Shown: piece after piece, positions 24,920-33,351 of the stretch
Layout of the letters: each line of letters starts with the position of its first letter
Position numbering within the stretch: position 1 is the stretch's first letter
Source: Gammaproteobacteria bacterium
GTDB lineage: Bacteria; Pseudomonadota; Gammaproteobacteria; Competibacterales; Competibacteraceae
Assembly: GCA_020846135.1 (NCBI GenBank)
Contig: JADLEK010000054.1
Span: 1 to 60,707, forward strand
Direction: 5' to 3'
DNA: 60,707 nucleotides
Program-made: the position numbers and the translations under genes
The notes under the pieces: generated by a model
Databases searched by the model: none
Seen by the model: the letters and a program-made list of their open reading frames with translations, nothing else
What the model was told of the DNA's origin: nothing

Positions 24920-25026
24920 CAGACTACCTCGGTGCGGGCAACCGGCCGGATGGACCGTTGTCGCAGGGAAACGGGATCATCGGGATCACAGTACACAGCC
25001 GGCGTCCGGTCTCAGCCTGCACTGCT

Positions 25027-27111
25027 TTAATCCGGTAACCGGAAGCCAGCAACCGACTGCCGTAATTCCTGCGCCAACTGATTCAGTTTTCCAATCGCAG
25101 AGGCAGTCCCCACGCTGCTTTCAGCGGTCTGGCCGGTGATCTCGTTGATGGAAATCATCGCCGATGACACTCGCGAAGCCATTTCCGACACCTGCCCGGA
25201 CGATTTCGAGATCTCGTCGATCAATTCTGCCAGCTTCGCTGACACTTTCTCGATCTCTTCCAGCGCCTCGCCAGCCTTTTCCGCCAAACCGGCGCCACCG
25301 ACCACCTCGGAGGTGCTTTTTTCCATAGAGATGACGGCTTCGTTGGTGTCAGCCTGAATGGTTTTGACCAAGGTCTCAATCCGCTTGGTCGCATTACTGG
25401 AGCGTTCAGCCAAACGCTGCACCTCGTCGGCGACCACCGCAAAACCGCGCCCGGCATCGCCCGCTGCCGAGGCCTGAATCGCCGCGTTCAAGGCCAGAAT
25501 GTTGGTCTGGTCAGCGATGTCATTGATGAGCGCCACAATGTCGCCGATTTCCTGGGAAGATTCACCTAGCCGTTTGATGCGCTTGGAGGTGTCCTGAATA
25601 TGTTCGCGAATGGCGTTCATACCGTGGATGGTGCGCCGCACCCGGTCGCCGCCTTCATGGGCAATGCCGACTGATTTTTCAGCGACCTCAGCGGACGAAG
25701 AAGTCTTGGCGGACACCTCATCCATGGATTGCGCCATCTGCATGACCGTAGCGCTGGCGTTTTCGATTTGGCGGGACTGGATCTCGCTGGACTTGGCGAG
25801 CCGGTCAGCGATAGCGCTAGTTTCCTGCACCGCAGCGGCGACCAGTCCGGAGGTGCTGTTAATGGTCGACACCAGGTCACGCAGCGCTTCAATCGCGTAA
25901 TTCACCGAATCCGCGATGGCGCCGGTAATGTCCTCGGTGACGCTGGCCTGTACGGTCAGGTCGCCTTCAGCCAGGTTACCCAATTCATCGAGTAGCCGCA
26001 GAATGGCGTCCTGGTTGCGGCGGTTCTGCTCTTCGGTTTCCTGCTTGCGCTGTTCAGCATCGACCAGTTGCTGCCGATTTTCCCGATTCTGGACATAAAA
26101 CAGCACAACCAGCAGCACCAACGTCATGAAGCCCAATGCATAAAGAACGTGATAGCTTAGCGACAGACCGAAAACGCGGTGGTCATTAGCCGTCAGAATG
26201 TAATGCTCAAGCAGCTGGCTGGCGGTCTTTTGCAACGCATCGGCTTTGTCGACAACGCCCTGGGCGGCATTCTGCACCCTGACCAGGTCCTGGACCTTTT
26301 GAACGATGAGCGCCGTTTGAGACTCGAGCGATTCAAACGATTTGGCCAGATCAGCCAGCTTGCCGGCGCTGTCGGAGATGGTGACGCGCTCAATACCCTC
26401 CCGCGAATCGCCCTCGCGCATGCCCTTGAGAACCTTGCCAAACCGGCTGACATTGAGGGGCAAACGGTCGGCGGCGGCTGCGGATTCCGCTCCACCTCCA
26501 TTCAGCAATCGCTTGAGATCGCCATCAATTTTCTGGGCCAATTGCAGTTGATTTGTCGCAAAATAAACCTGTTTGGGGTCAATGCGGTTACTAGCCAGGC
26601 TCCTGGCCAGTTGATCAGAGATATCAATAATCTGAGTTAATGCCCCTTCCAGCAGGCGCTGAAAATCGCTGATCGATATCACGGCATCGCGCCCGGTCAG
26701 AATGGTGTCGATGTCTGATCTAACCGGTTTCCAGCGGTTGTCCAGCTCAGTCAGCAGCGGACGAGACTGATCCGGCGAGGGAGGCAACCCGGTCGAATCC
26801 CCGTTTTTGAGTTCATTTACCGCTACGTCAAACTGGTCACGGCTCTCCTTGAGTTGGGTAAAGGCGACATCCTTGCCGCGGGCCACTTCGAGAGTCTGGG
26901 CGACGATGGCGTATGACAGCAGGCGCAATTCGCCGGACCGGGCGATGTAGGTCTTGCTGTAGTTCTCCTGCCGTTCCAACGCAATGAAGGCGATCCCCAT
27001 CAGCGCGACAGACAACACTAGCGCTCCCAGCAACCCCAGATAGGTGATAGAAACCCCTTGCAATGCCGAATAATTTCGCGAATCACGCATTTTCTGGTTC
27101 TCGTTAAGCAT
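25027..27111 (-). CDS. pilJ: Type IV pili chemoreceptor PilJ (methyl-accepting protein)
   Basis: 694-residue chemoreceptor. Membrane segment 1 is at about residues 20-45. A periplasmic PilJ-type ligand-binding region of about 250 residues follows, then membrane segment 2 '[20 protein letters not shown]' (about residue 330), a HAMP-like region and a long signalling hairpin. The tip contains '[19 protein letters not shown]' and '[15 protein letters not shown]', the kinase-contact sequence. The IQASAAG variant, rather than IEAARAG, is typical of PilJ. In P. aeruginosa it senses pilus retraction and surface contact. No CheR-type pilK follows it, although Pseudomonas has one here. A 214-bp gap with an inverted repeat separates it from pilI. 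Confidence 0.94.
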   Translation of the reverse strand: MLNENQKMRDSRNYSALQGVSITYLGLLGALVLSVALMGIAFIALERQENYSKTYIARSGELRLLSYAIVAQTLEVARGKDVAFTQLKESRDQFDVAVNELKNGDSTGLPPSPDQSRPLLTELDNRWKPVRSDIDTILTGRDAVISISDFQRLLEGALTQIIDISDQLARSLASNRIDPKQVYFATNQLQLAQKIDGDLKRLLNGGGAESAAAADRLPLNVSRFGKVLKGMREGDSREGIERVTISDSAGKLADLAKSFESLESQTALIVQKVQDLVRVQNAAQGVVDKADALQKTASQLLEHYILTANDHRVFGLSLSYHVLYALGFMTLVLLVVLFYVQNRENRQQLVDAEQRKQETEEQNRRNQDAILRLLDELGNLAEGDLTVQASVTEDITGAIADSVNYAIEALRDLVSTINSTSGLVAAAVQETSAIADRLAKSSEIQSRQIENASATVMQMAQSMDEVSAKTSSSAEVAEKSVGIAHEGGDRVRRTIHGMNAIREHIQDTSKRIKRLGESSQEIGDIVALINDIADQTNILALNAAIQASAAGDAGRGFAVVADEVQRLAERSSNATKRIETLVKTIQADTNEAVISMEKSTSEVVGGAGLAEKAGEALEEIEKVSAKLAELIDEISKSSGQVSEMASRVSSAMISINEITGQTAESSVGTASAIGKLNQLAQELRQSVAGFRLPD

Positions 27112-27213
27112 TGAATCCTGATGGTTCCCCCATCCGACGCCCGGCGGGGAAGCGCCTGAAAAATTCCCTGCCTAGTGGATTACCGCATAAATTCTGACAG
27201 GTCTTGATCTGGC

Positions 27214-27289
27214 GTAGGATGGATAAGGCGCTTGCGCCGCACCCACCAGTGGCCTGACTTGGCGGATGCGCTACGCTTATCCACCCTAC
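27214..27289. repeat. Imperfect inverted repeat in the pilI-pilJ gap
   Basis: A 76-bp element in the 214-bp gap. The outer arms are GTAGGATGGATAAG (27214-27227) and CTTATCCACCCTAC (27276-27289), pairing at 13 of 14 positions. The left half also contains its own small hairpin (GGCGC/GCGCC). The motif 'GTAGGRTGGATAAGCG...GCG' with its complement is of a kind often found between genes in proteobacteria. It lies inside an operon, so it would be transcribed as a stem-loop between pilI and pilJ. Confidence 0.75.
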
Positions 27290-27325
27290 AGCTTTCTAAC
27301 CTATCAAAACTTTTGCAACAGCCCA

Positions 27326-27901
27326 CTAATTGGCCGCGTTCAAAAAAACCGGATCAATCAACAACCGGTTACTGTTGAAAACCAGCCAGTATTGATTGTC
27401 GCTCAAAAATGCTTCGAGTACATAAGGCCGCAGACTGGCATCCACGGCGTCCAGCGCCGGCAACCGGTGTTGCGGTCCGAAGTGGCGCATGCCGATGATT
27501 TCATCGGCCAGCAAGCCATAATCCCATTCGCCGGCTCGCAACACGACAACTTGACTACCCGGCAGTCGCGTCATGGGCCGACCGGTCAGCAAGTCCCGCA
27601 AGTCCGAGACCGAGATAACCCGACCGCGCAGGTTGGCAATGCCCAGTAGCCAGCGCTTAACGCCAGGCACCCGGGTGATGCTGCGGGGAACCGGAATGAT
27701 TTCTGCGACATCATCCATGGAGAATAGCAGGTTCCACGAACCGAGACGCAGCGCCAGCCGCCCCCGAATTTCCGACAGTTGCGCACCCGCTGCAGCGACC
27801 GGCGCCTTGTCGCGGATGCGCTGGTCGAGCTGCAACAAGAGGTCAAAAGGATGCAGCGGCGGAAGAGACGCTGCAGGGGTGTGAAGTGCCGCATCGGCCA
27901 C
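27326..27901 (-). CDS. pilI: Pil-Chp adaptor PilI (CheW domain)
   Basis: 191-residue CheW-like adaptor that links PilJ to the ChpA kinase. An N-terminal helix 'LHPFDLLLQLDQRIRDKAP' is characteristic of PilI-type proteins. The CheW domain follows with 'LLFSMDDVAEIIPVPRSITR', 'VKRWLLGIANLRGRVISVSD' and 'YGLLADEIIGMRHFG'. The start is GTG at 27901, supported by an AGAGGA Shine-Dalgarno sequence 7 bases upstream. It is the first gene of the operon; pilG and pilH, which precede pilI in Pseudomonas, are missing. It is divergent from gshB across 221 bp that must hold both promoters. Confidence 0.92.
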   Translation of the reverse strand: MADAALHTPAASLPPLHPFDLLLQLDQRIRDKAPVAAAGAQLSEIRGRLALRLGSWNLLFSMDDVAEIIPVPRSITRVPGVKRWLLGIANLRGRVISVSDLRDLLTGRPMTRLPGSQVVVLRAGEWDYGLLADEIIGMRHFGPQHRLPALDAVDASLRPYVLEAFLSDNQYWLVFNSNRLLIDPVFLNAAN

Positions 27902-28122
27902 AGGACTGTCCTCTCACGGGATTCGGAACCGGGCGACCATCGCACGGACTGAGTATGAAGATTGTCGTGCTACTCGCAGGCCGCCGATCTGATTCGATCA
28001 GACCGGGTCTTTTTCAGTTCTTTTTTAGCATACTAACGACGCTGACGCCATGACAGAAACCATAATCGGCTTCGCGCTTGGGTTGTGACGTCATTTCAAT
28101 CATTCTGACGGACAAACTGACG

Positions 28123-29073
28123 ATGACAATCAAACTGGGCGTGGTGATGGATCCCATTACCGCCATTAATGTCAAAAAGGACACTACCTTCGCCATGCTG
28201 CTGGCCGCCCAGGCGCGCGGTTGGGAACTGCATTATTTTGAGCAGTCCGACCTTTACGCCCGTGGCGATACCGCCTTTGGCCGTTCCCGGCGCCTGAGCG
28301 TCCGTGACGATCAGCGCGACTGGTTCGCTTTCCACGACGAACGGGAACTACCGCTGGCGGAATTATCGGTCATCCTGATGCGCAAGGACCCGCCCTTTGA
28401 TATGGAGTACATCTACACCACCTATCTGCTGGAACTGGCCGAGGTTGTCGGAACCCTGGTCGTCAACCAGCCCCGCAGCCTGCGCGATGCCAACGAAAAA
28501 CTGTTCGCGCTGCAATTTCCGCAATGCTGCCCGCCAACGCTGGTCAGCCGGGAAGCGGCGCGGTTCAAGGCGTTTCTGGGCGAACACCAGGACATCGTAG
28601 TGAAACCGCTGGATGGGATGGGCGGAGCGTCGGTGTTCCGGCTGCGTCCGAACGATCCCAACGTCAACGTGATTCTGGAAACGCTCACTGCCCATGGCCA
28701 GCGGTTGAGCATGGCGCAACGCTATGTGCCGGAGGTGATCGCCGGGGACAAGCGGATTTTGCTGATCGACGGCGAACCGGTGCCGTATGCGCTGGCGCGC
28801 ATTCCCCAAGCGGGCGAAACCCGGGCCAATCTGGCGGCGGGCGGACGCGGGGAAGGCCTGGCGCTGAACGAGCGTGACCGCTGGATTTGCGCTCAGGTTG
28901 CGCCACGTTTGCGGGAAATGGGGCTGTGGTTCGTCGGTCTGGATGTGATTGGCGATTATCTGACCGAGATCAATGTCACCAGCCCGACCTGCGCCCGGGA
29001 ACTGGACCGCCAATTCGGATTGGATATTGGCGGCGACCTGATGGCCGTGATCGAGCGGCAATTGCAGCGCTAA
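28123..29073 (+). CDS. gshB: Glutathione synthetase GshB
   Basis: 316 residues, the same length as E. coli GshB. It joins gamma-glutamylcysteine and glycine using ATP in the last step of glutathione synthesis. The N-terminus 'IKLGVVMDPITAINVKKDTT' is strongly conserved. The ATP-grasp domain shows 'IVVKPLDGMGGASVFRL' and 'MAQRYVPEVIAGDKRILLID', and the glycine-rich loop is 'NLAAGGRGEG'. The C-terminal metal-binding part reads 'FVGLDVIGDYLTEINVTSPT'. The ATG at 28123 was chosen over an upstream TTG at 28078 because it matches the family start exactly. TonB-like gene follows after 15 bp. gshB next to pil genes is a conserved gammaproteobacterial neighbourhood. Confidence 0.97.
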   Translation: MTIKLGVVMDPITAINVKKDTTFAMLLAAQARGWELHYFEQSDLYARGDTAFGRSRRLSVRDDQRDWFAFHDERELPLAELSVILMRKDPPFDMEYIYTTYLLELAEVVGTLVVNQPRSLRDANEKLFALQFPQCCPPTLVSREAARFKAFLGEHQDIVVKPLDGMGGASVFRLRPNDPNVNVILETLTAHGQRLSMAQRYVPEVIAGDKRILLIDGEPVPYALARIPQAGETRANLAAGGRGEGLALNERDRWICAQVAPRLREMGLWFVGLDVIGDYLTEINVTSPTCARELDRQFGLDIGGDLMAVIERQLQR

Positions 29074-29088
29074 CCTGCGCCGGCAGCG

Positions 29089-30123
29089 ATGAGTCCCTTG
29101 ACCCGCGACGCGAATGGCAGTGGTCGGCTGGCGTTGGCGCTATTGCTGGCGCTGGGTCTGCATACCGCGCTGCTGTTCATTCCGGCCGACTGGCGCTCGT
29201 TCCATCTCCCTGCGCCACACCGATTCGAGGTGCGGCTATTGCCACCGGTCGCAAAGCCCACAGTTCCGGAGCCGGCAGTCGCGCCGCCATCGGAATCAAC
29301 ATCGGCATTGGCGCTTTTACCCTTGCAGCCGGCCCTGCTGACGCCGCTGGAGATAGCAGCCGAACTCAAACCGGTGTTGCCCGTCGCGCCGCTACAACCG
29401 GTGGTCGCAATCCAGCCAGCGCCAAAACCGGTAGCACCGAGCCGACCGCTCGTCATCGCCAAACCTGCTCCGGCACCGCGAGTCGCCGCCAGGCCGGTGG
29501 CTCCGCCCAAACCCGCCCAACCGGAGAAACCACCGAAAAAGGCCATAACGCCGCCGGTCAAACCTCGTGCGGCTCAACCGCCAACGCTGAAGCCAGCCCC
29601 ACCGACAGTAGCCACTGCATCGAACCCGACTCCCCGGCGCCCGGAGCGCAGTGGCCGTCGTGGCGTCACTCCCGCCGCCGGTGCGCCCACCCGGCTGGAC
29701 AGCGCCGCCCTGCTCGGTCAGATCGCCAGTCTCGAAGCCCAGACCCAGCGCCAGGCAGCGACCGGGGTGCGCAGCAAGCGGGTCAATCCCAACGATACCC
29801 AGTCGCCGGAAGGCTTTTACATCGCCGCATGGATGCGGAAAGTCGAGCAGATCGGGGAAATGAATTTTCCAAACATCGCCCGGACCCTGAATTTGACGAC
29901 CGGTCCGGTGCTGGATGTCACTATTCGCGCTGATGGTTCACTCCAGGAAGTGCGAGTCGTCCGCTCCTCGGGCCATCCCGAACTGGACCGGGCTGCGCAG
30001 CAGATCGTCCGGTTGAGCGCGCCTTATGCGCAATTCCCACCGGCCTTGCGCCAACGCTACGATCTGCTGCGAATCTCCCGGCCCTGGCGTTTCGATCCGG
30101 GCGGACGGGTACAGGCCCGCTAA
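29089..30123 (+). CDS. TonB-like energy transducer
   Basis: 344 residues. The N-terminal signal-anchor 'LALALLLALGLHTALLFIP' (about residues 13-31) is followed by a long Pro/Ala-rich spacer (about residues 60-205) as in TonB. The C-terminal TonB domain contains 'PVLDVTIRADGSLQEVRVVR' and 'SSGHPELDRAAQQIVRLSAP'. TonB proteins pass proton-motive energy from ExbBD to outer-membrane receptors. No exbB or exbD is adjacent. The equivalent gene beside gshB in P. aeruginosa is tonB3, which affects twitching motility, so a link to the neighbouring pil genes is possible but only inferred. It converges on the methyltransferase gene 11 bp away. Confidence 0.88.
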   Translation: MSPLTRDANGSGRLALALLLALGLHTALLFIPADWRSFHLPAPHRFEVRLLPPVAKPTVPEPAVAPPSESTSALALLPLQPALLTPLEIAAELKPVLPVAPLQPVVAIQPAPKPVAPSRPLVIAKPAPAPRVAARPVAPPKPAQPEKPPKKAITPPVKPRAAQPPTLKPAPPTVATASNPTPRRPERSGRRGVTPAAGAPTRLDSAALLGQIASLEAQTQRQAATGVRSKRVNPNDTQSPEGFYIAAWMRKVEQIGEMNFPNIARTLNLTTGPVLDVTIRADGSLQEVRVVRSSGHPELDRAAQQIVRLSAPYAQFPPALRQRYDLLRISRPWRFDPGGRVQAR

Positions 30124-30133
30124 GCCGGGAAAT

Positions 30134-30901
30134 TCAGGGAAGGCTGACCGTAGCGCCGGCTTTTCGTCCGAAGTAGGCGCGAAACAAGCCCAACTCCACG
30201 TTGCAGCCGGCCTCGGCAAATCCGGCGGCGCGGATGGCTTCGATAATGGTGTCGGGCGGGACGCAGCTTTCAATGGTGTCCCAGTAGTAGCGCATCAGGG
30301 TTTGCGTATCCTGGTTGCCCGTTATCAACCGGCTGAGTAGTGGAATCAGCCGACCCATGTAGAACTTGAGCAAGGCCCGTTTGAACGGCTGAGCAGGCCG
30401 GGCGATTTCCAGAATCAGCAGGGTTCCGCCGGGCCGCAACGCCCGATGAAACTCGCGGAAGGTGGCGTTCAGATCGGCGACGTGGCGCAGGGCATAGCCC
30501 ATGCTGACGAAGTCAAACGCGGCGTCAGTAACGGGTAACTGCTCCATCAAGCCTTGAATCAGCGGGATCTTCAGCAACCTGCCCACCTCGGCCAGCATCC
30601 CCGCGCTCACGTCCAGCCCGATCATCGACTGGGGATCGCCGGTGATGGCCAGCGCTTGCCGAGCGACCAGGCCGGTGCCAATGGCGACATCCAACACGGT
30701 CATGCCGGGGCGCAAACCGGCCTGTTCGAGGGCGTGGCGGCGATACCAGTTCCCGGAGCCGAACGAGAACAGGCGATTAACCCGGTCGTAATAGCCAGCG
30801 GTGCGGTCAAACAGCTCACGCACAAAAGCGGGCCGTTGCGCCAGATCAGGGTAGTAATCCGGCAGGATCGGATGCGGCTTCAGCAGTGGATCTGATTTCA
30901 C
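30134..30901 (-). CDS. UbiE-like SAM-dependent methyltransferase
   Basis: 255-residue class I methyltransferase of the UbiE/MenG group. Near the N-terminus it has 'VRELFDRTAGYYDRVNRLFS', typical of UbiE. SAM motif I is 'MTVLDVAIGTGLVARQAL', motif II region 'GLDVSAGMLAEVGRL', and later 'GYALRHVADLNATFREF' and 'LRPGGTLLILEIARPAQP'. The C-terminal third departs from the housekeeping ubiquinone enzyme (it reads 'MRYYWDTIESCVPPDTI'), so this may be a specialised paralogue. The start is GTG at 30901. It lies 28 bp after the chorismatase gene in the same direction, suggesting methylation of a hydroxybenzoate-derived ring; a quinone role cannot be excluded. Confidence 0.8.
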   Translation of the reverse strand: MKSDPLLKPHPILPDYYPDLAQRPAFVRELFDRTAGYYDRVNRLFSFGSGNWYRRHALEQAGLRPGMTVLDVAIGTGLVARQALAITGDPQSMIGLDVSAGMLAEVGRLLKIPLIQGLMEQLPVTDAAFDFVSMGYALRHVADLNATFREFHRALRPGGTLLILEIARPAQPFKRALLKFYMGRLIPLLSRLITGNQDTQTLMRYYWDTIESCVPPDTIIEAIRAAGFAEAGCNVELGLFRAYFGRKAGATVSLP

Positions 30902-30928
30902 GAGTACATGTTCCCTTGAATCAATGGT

Positions 30929-31945
30929 TCAACGAGCGGCGCTGACCGCCAGCCCTTCGATTTCAATCAACAGTTCCTGGCGACAAATATCCGCCTGCAG
31001 AAACACCACCGGCACCGCGCCTCCAAACGCCTGGGCGATCCGCTGGCGCAGCGGGGCCGGATCGCTAGCCGGCCGCATATAGACTCTCAGCAACGCCGGC
31101 TGTAATGGTGTCCCCGCCCGCCGACCGGCTTCAGTCAGCAGCGCATCGAGATTGACCAGTATTTCATCCAGTTGCGCCAGCAGATCATCATGGCGGCTGG
31201 CGTGACCGACGACGCTGGCGGTACCGGAAATGTAGAGATGATGGCTGTCGTTGCTCCATCTTTTCAGCACTGCACGGGAAAACGAGGGACTGCGCAGGCC
31301 ATATTCGGGCGGGTAATGAAAGGCGCTGACCTGGCGCGGGTTTTCAATCTGTTCACCCGGTTCCTGCGTCGCCAGCGCATACAAGCACAAACTGCCTTCC
31401 TCCACGCTTTTTCCATCCGGAAAAACGGGAGACGCGGGAAAGCCAATCGCTGAGGCGGCGGGCAAGCGGGTTTCCACCTCGGTCAGCACTGCGTCCAGCA
31501 CTTGGCGGCGACCCGCGCAAAACGCCCGGTAGCGTTCCAGCCCGCTGCACTCCTGATTGATGTCAGGCAGATAGTTCCAGATCCGCAGAAAGTGCGGATA
31601 ACCTTGAGCGCGGGCGACCGCGAACAGCCGCCGGTAGGCGACAGCAATCAGCGGTTGCAGGGCGTCGGGGGCGTACTCATCGGACTGGAGTTGCAGAAAC
31701 AGCGCCTCGCCATTGCCGGCATAACCGACCCCGCTGACCATACCGGTCTGCACCGGTCGTGGACTCAGCCAGACTTCAGCAGTGGCGGTTCCGCCCAGCT
31801 CCGGCAACGGGACCAGGCAACGGCGCGGATCGGGGTCCACATGAACCGGGGCCTGAAACTGAATCAACGCCAGCAGATGATCGTTGGTCAGTCGTTCATT
31901 GGCGCTGTTTGCATCGCAATAAGCAACGGTAAAAGGGAAAACCAT
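30929..31945 (-). CDS. Chorismatase of the FkbO/Hyg5/XanB2 family (hydroxybenzoate synthase)
   Basis: 338 residues. The C-terminal half carries the family pattern 'FLRIWNYLPDINQE' followed by 'GLERYRAFCAGRRQVL', with the chorismate-contacting Arg, Tyr and Glu residues of this RidA-related fold. Then come 'AIGFPASPV' and 'LYISGTASVVGHASRH'. These enzymes hydrolyse chorismate to a dihydrodiol (FkbO), 3-hydroxybenzoate (Hyg5) or both 3- and 4-hydroxybenzoate (XanB2). I cannot decide the product from sequence alone. XanB2 feeds xanthomonadin pigments and also ubiquinone. It is divergent from the acyl-carrier operon across 214 bp, which suits an aryl-starter role. Confidence 0.85.
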   Translation of the reverse strand: MVFPFTVAYCDANSANERLTNDHLLALIQFQAPVHVDPDPRRCLVPLPELGGTATAEVWLSPRPVQTGMVSGVGYAGNGEALFLQLQSDEYAPDALQPLIAVAYRRLFAVARAQGYPHFLRIWNYLPDINQECSGLERYRAFCAGRRQVLDAVLTEVETRLPAASAIGFPASPVFPDGKSVEEGSLCLYALATQEPGEQIENPRQVSAFHYPPEYGLRSPSFSRAVLKRWSNDSHHLYISGTASVVGHASRHDDLLAQLDEILVNLDALLTEAGRRAGTPLQPALLRVYMRPASDPAPLRQRIAQAFGGAVPVVFLQADICRQELLIEIEGLAVSAAR

Positions 31946-32128
31946 GTGAGAGGAGCGTCAGATAAAGTGGTGGAACGACGGCAGGCCGGACGGGAAGATT
32001 CCAGCACTCTGGCGTCAAGACTGGATAGCGCCGAGCGTTGGTCATGGTACGGGATTATAGTTTATGGTTAAAATCGCTGATTTAGACAATACTGTCGTTT
32101 CAATGCCATTCAACCCCGATTCAACATT

Positions 32129-32152
32129 AATTCCCACGAGAATTCCCACGAG
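32129..32152 (+). repeat. 12-bp perfect tandem duplication before the acyl carrier gene
   Basis: AATTCCCACGAG occurs twice head to tail (32129-32140 and 32141-32152), ending 7 bp before the ATG of the acyl carrier gene. The second copy extends into GAGG, which serves as the Shine-Dalgarno sequence. It lies in the 214-bp divergent gap 31946-32159. I could not recognise a confident promoter in that gap, although it is locally AT-rich around 32040-32130. Confidence 0.8.
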
Positions 32153-32159
32153 GCCACAC

Positions 32160-32429
32160 ATGGAAGCTCTCTCGCCGTTCGAACTGGAGGTTGCCCGACT
32201 GCTGGTCGAAACCCTGCATCTGGAAGACTTCCGGCCGGAAGACATTCAGCCGGAAGAGCCGTTATTCGGTGAGGGCTTGGGCCTGGACTCCATCGACGCG
32301 CTGGAGCTGGCGCTGGCGATTTCCAAAGCCTACGGTGTTCAATTGCGCTCAGAAGACAAGGAAAACCGGCGCGTTTTCGCTTCGTTACGCGCTCTGAGTG
32401 AGTACATCGCGCAGCAGCGCATCCGCTGA
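32160..32429 (+). CDS. Acyl carrier protein
   Basis: 89-residue acyl carrier protein. The phosphopantetheine attachment serine is S44 in 'GLGLDSIDALELALAI'. The four-helix pattern and acidic character ('LEDFRPEDIQPEEPLFGEG') fit ACPs of the kind found in aryl-polyene and related type II clusters rather than the housekeeping AcpP, which has DSLDTVE. The ATG at 32160 has GAGG 7 bp upstream; an earlier in-frame ATG at 32103 would add 19 residues and seems less likely. First gene of a seven-gene co-directional operon ending with an MMPL exporter. A growing chain would be tethered here, yet no ketosynthase is present in the window. Confidence 0.9.
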   Translation: MEALSPFELEVARLLVETLHLEDFRPEDIQPEEPLFGEGLGLDSIDALELALAISKAYGVQLRSEDKENRRVFASLRALSEYIAQQRIR

Positions 32430-32457
32430 AATTACATAACTACCCCATTCTTGGATC

Positions 32458-33351
32458 ATGAGCCGTTTGGCATGGAGTACCGCTGGCGCAGCCATCGGGC
32501 TGAGTCTGATTGTGACGCTGGCCGAGGCCGGGCCAAGCAAAACCCAGCTATTATTGAGCGTTATTGGCGTCTATATCGCGCTGCTGGTCGTTGGTTCCCT
32601 GTCGCCGCGCCTCGACTTCTACCTGCCTTCCGCCCGGCGCGGCCCGGTTGATCAGCCCTGGATCGCGCTTACTTTCGACGACGGCCCTGATCCGGCGCTC
32701 ACCCCGGCTTTGCTGAAACTGCTCCGCCGCGAGCGCATTCCCGCCGCCTTTTTCTGCGTTGGCGCCGCCGCCCGGCGCTATCCCGCCCTGATAACCCAGG
32801 CTGCAGCGGACGGCCACCTGATTGGCAACCATTCCGATCGGCATGGCTATGGCTGGACAGTAGCCGCGCCCAGCCAGGTTCTGGCTGAATTCGCCGCCGC
32901 TAACCAAACCCTCGCCGCCATTCTTGGCGCTGCGCCGCGTTTCGTACGAACTCCATCTGGAGTATCGCGCCCCGATCTGGCTGAAGCGTTTGCCCAGTTG
33001 CAACTGACCAACGTCGCCTGGGACGTGTGCGGGCTGGAGTTGCTCTACCGCAATCCAGCCCGCATCGCCGCCCGCATTGCCCGGCTTGCCCGCAACGGCT
33101 CAATCATCCTGCTGCATGAAAGCTATTATGGAACCCGGATCGTTAAGCCGGAGCAGGCGCTGACGACTGCGCAACTGACCATTGCCCTGCTGCGTGAACG
33201 CGGTTTCCGCTTTGTTCGCCTGGATCATCTGTTAAAACAGCCTGGGTTTGCCGCTTCGCCGATCCATGCCAGCTGGCTTCCGGAAGAGGGCGGAGCCATG
33301 GCGAAAGCCCGGATCGACGAGTCCACCAACCATAGCGCCAGTCGCTCATGA
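32458..33351 (+). CDS. NodB-type polysaccharide deacetylase family protein
   Basis: 297 residues. Two N-terminal hydrophobic segments (about residues 8-25 and 30-50) anchor it in the membrane. The NodB domain has motif 1 'ALTFDDGPDPALTP', with the catalytic/metal aspartates, motif 2 'LIGNHSDRHGYG' (H-x3-H), motif 3 'RTPSGVSRPDL' and motif 5 'SIILLHESY'. The family removes N-acetyl or O-acyl groups from carbohydrates or related amides and esters. Its substrate here is unknown. It lies between the carrier protein and an acyltransferase and its stop overlaps the next start (ATGA), so it seems to belong to the lipid-like product pathway rather than to a capsule locus. Confidence 0.85.
   Translation: MSRLAWSTAGAAIGLSLIVTLAEAGPSKTQLLLSVIGVYIALLVVGSLSPRLDFYLPSARRGPVDQPWIALTFDDGPDPALTPALLKLLRRERIPAAFFCVGAAARRYPALITQAAADGHLIGNHSDRHGYGWTVAAPSQVLAEFAAANQTLAAILGAAPRFVRTPSGVSRPDLAEAFAQLQLTNVAWDVCGLELLYRNPARIAARIARLARNGSIILLHESYYGTRIVKPEQALTTAQLTIALLRERGFRFVRLDHLLKQPGFAASPIHASWLPEEGGAMAKARIDESTNHSASRS

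Noticed and set aside
27902..28122. Remnants of pilG or pilH in the pilI-gshB gap
   Set aside because: No receiver-domain peptide could be found in any frame of this 221-bp gap.
31946..32159. A riboswitch or defined promoter pair in the divergent gap
   Set aside because: No conserved riboswitch elements and no -35/-10 pair with proper spacing could be recognised.
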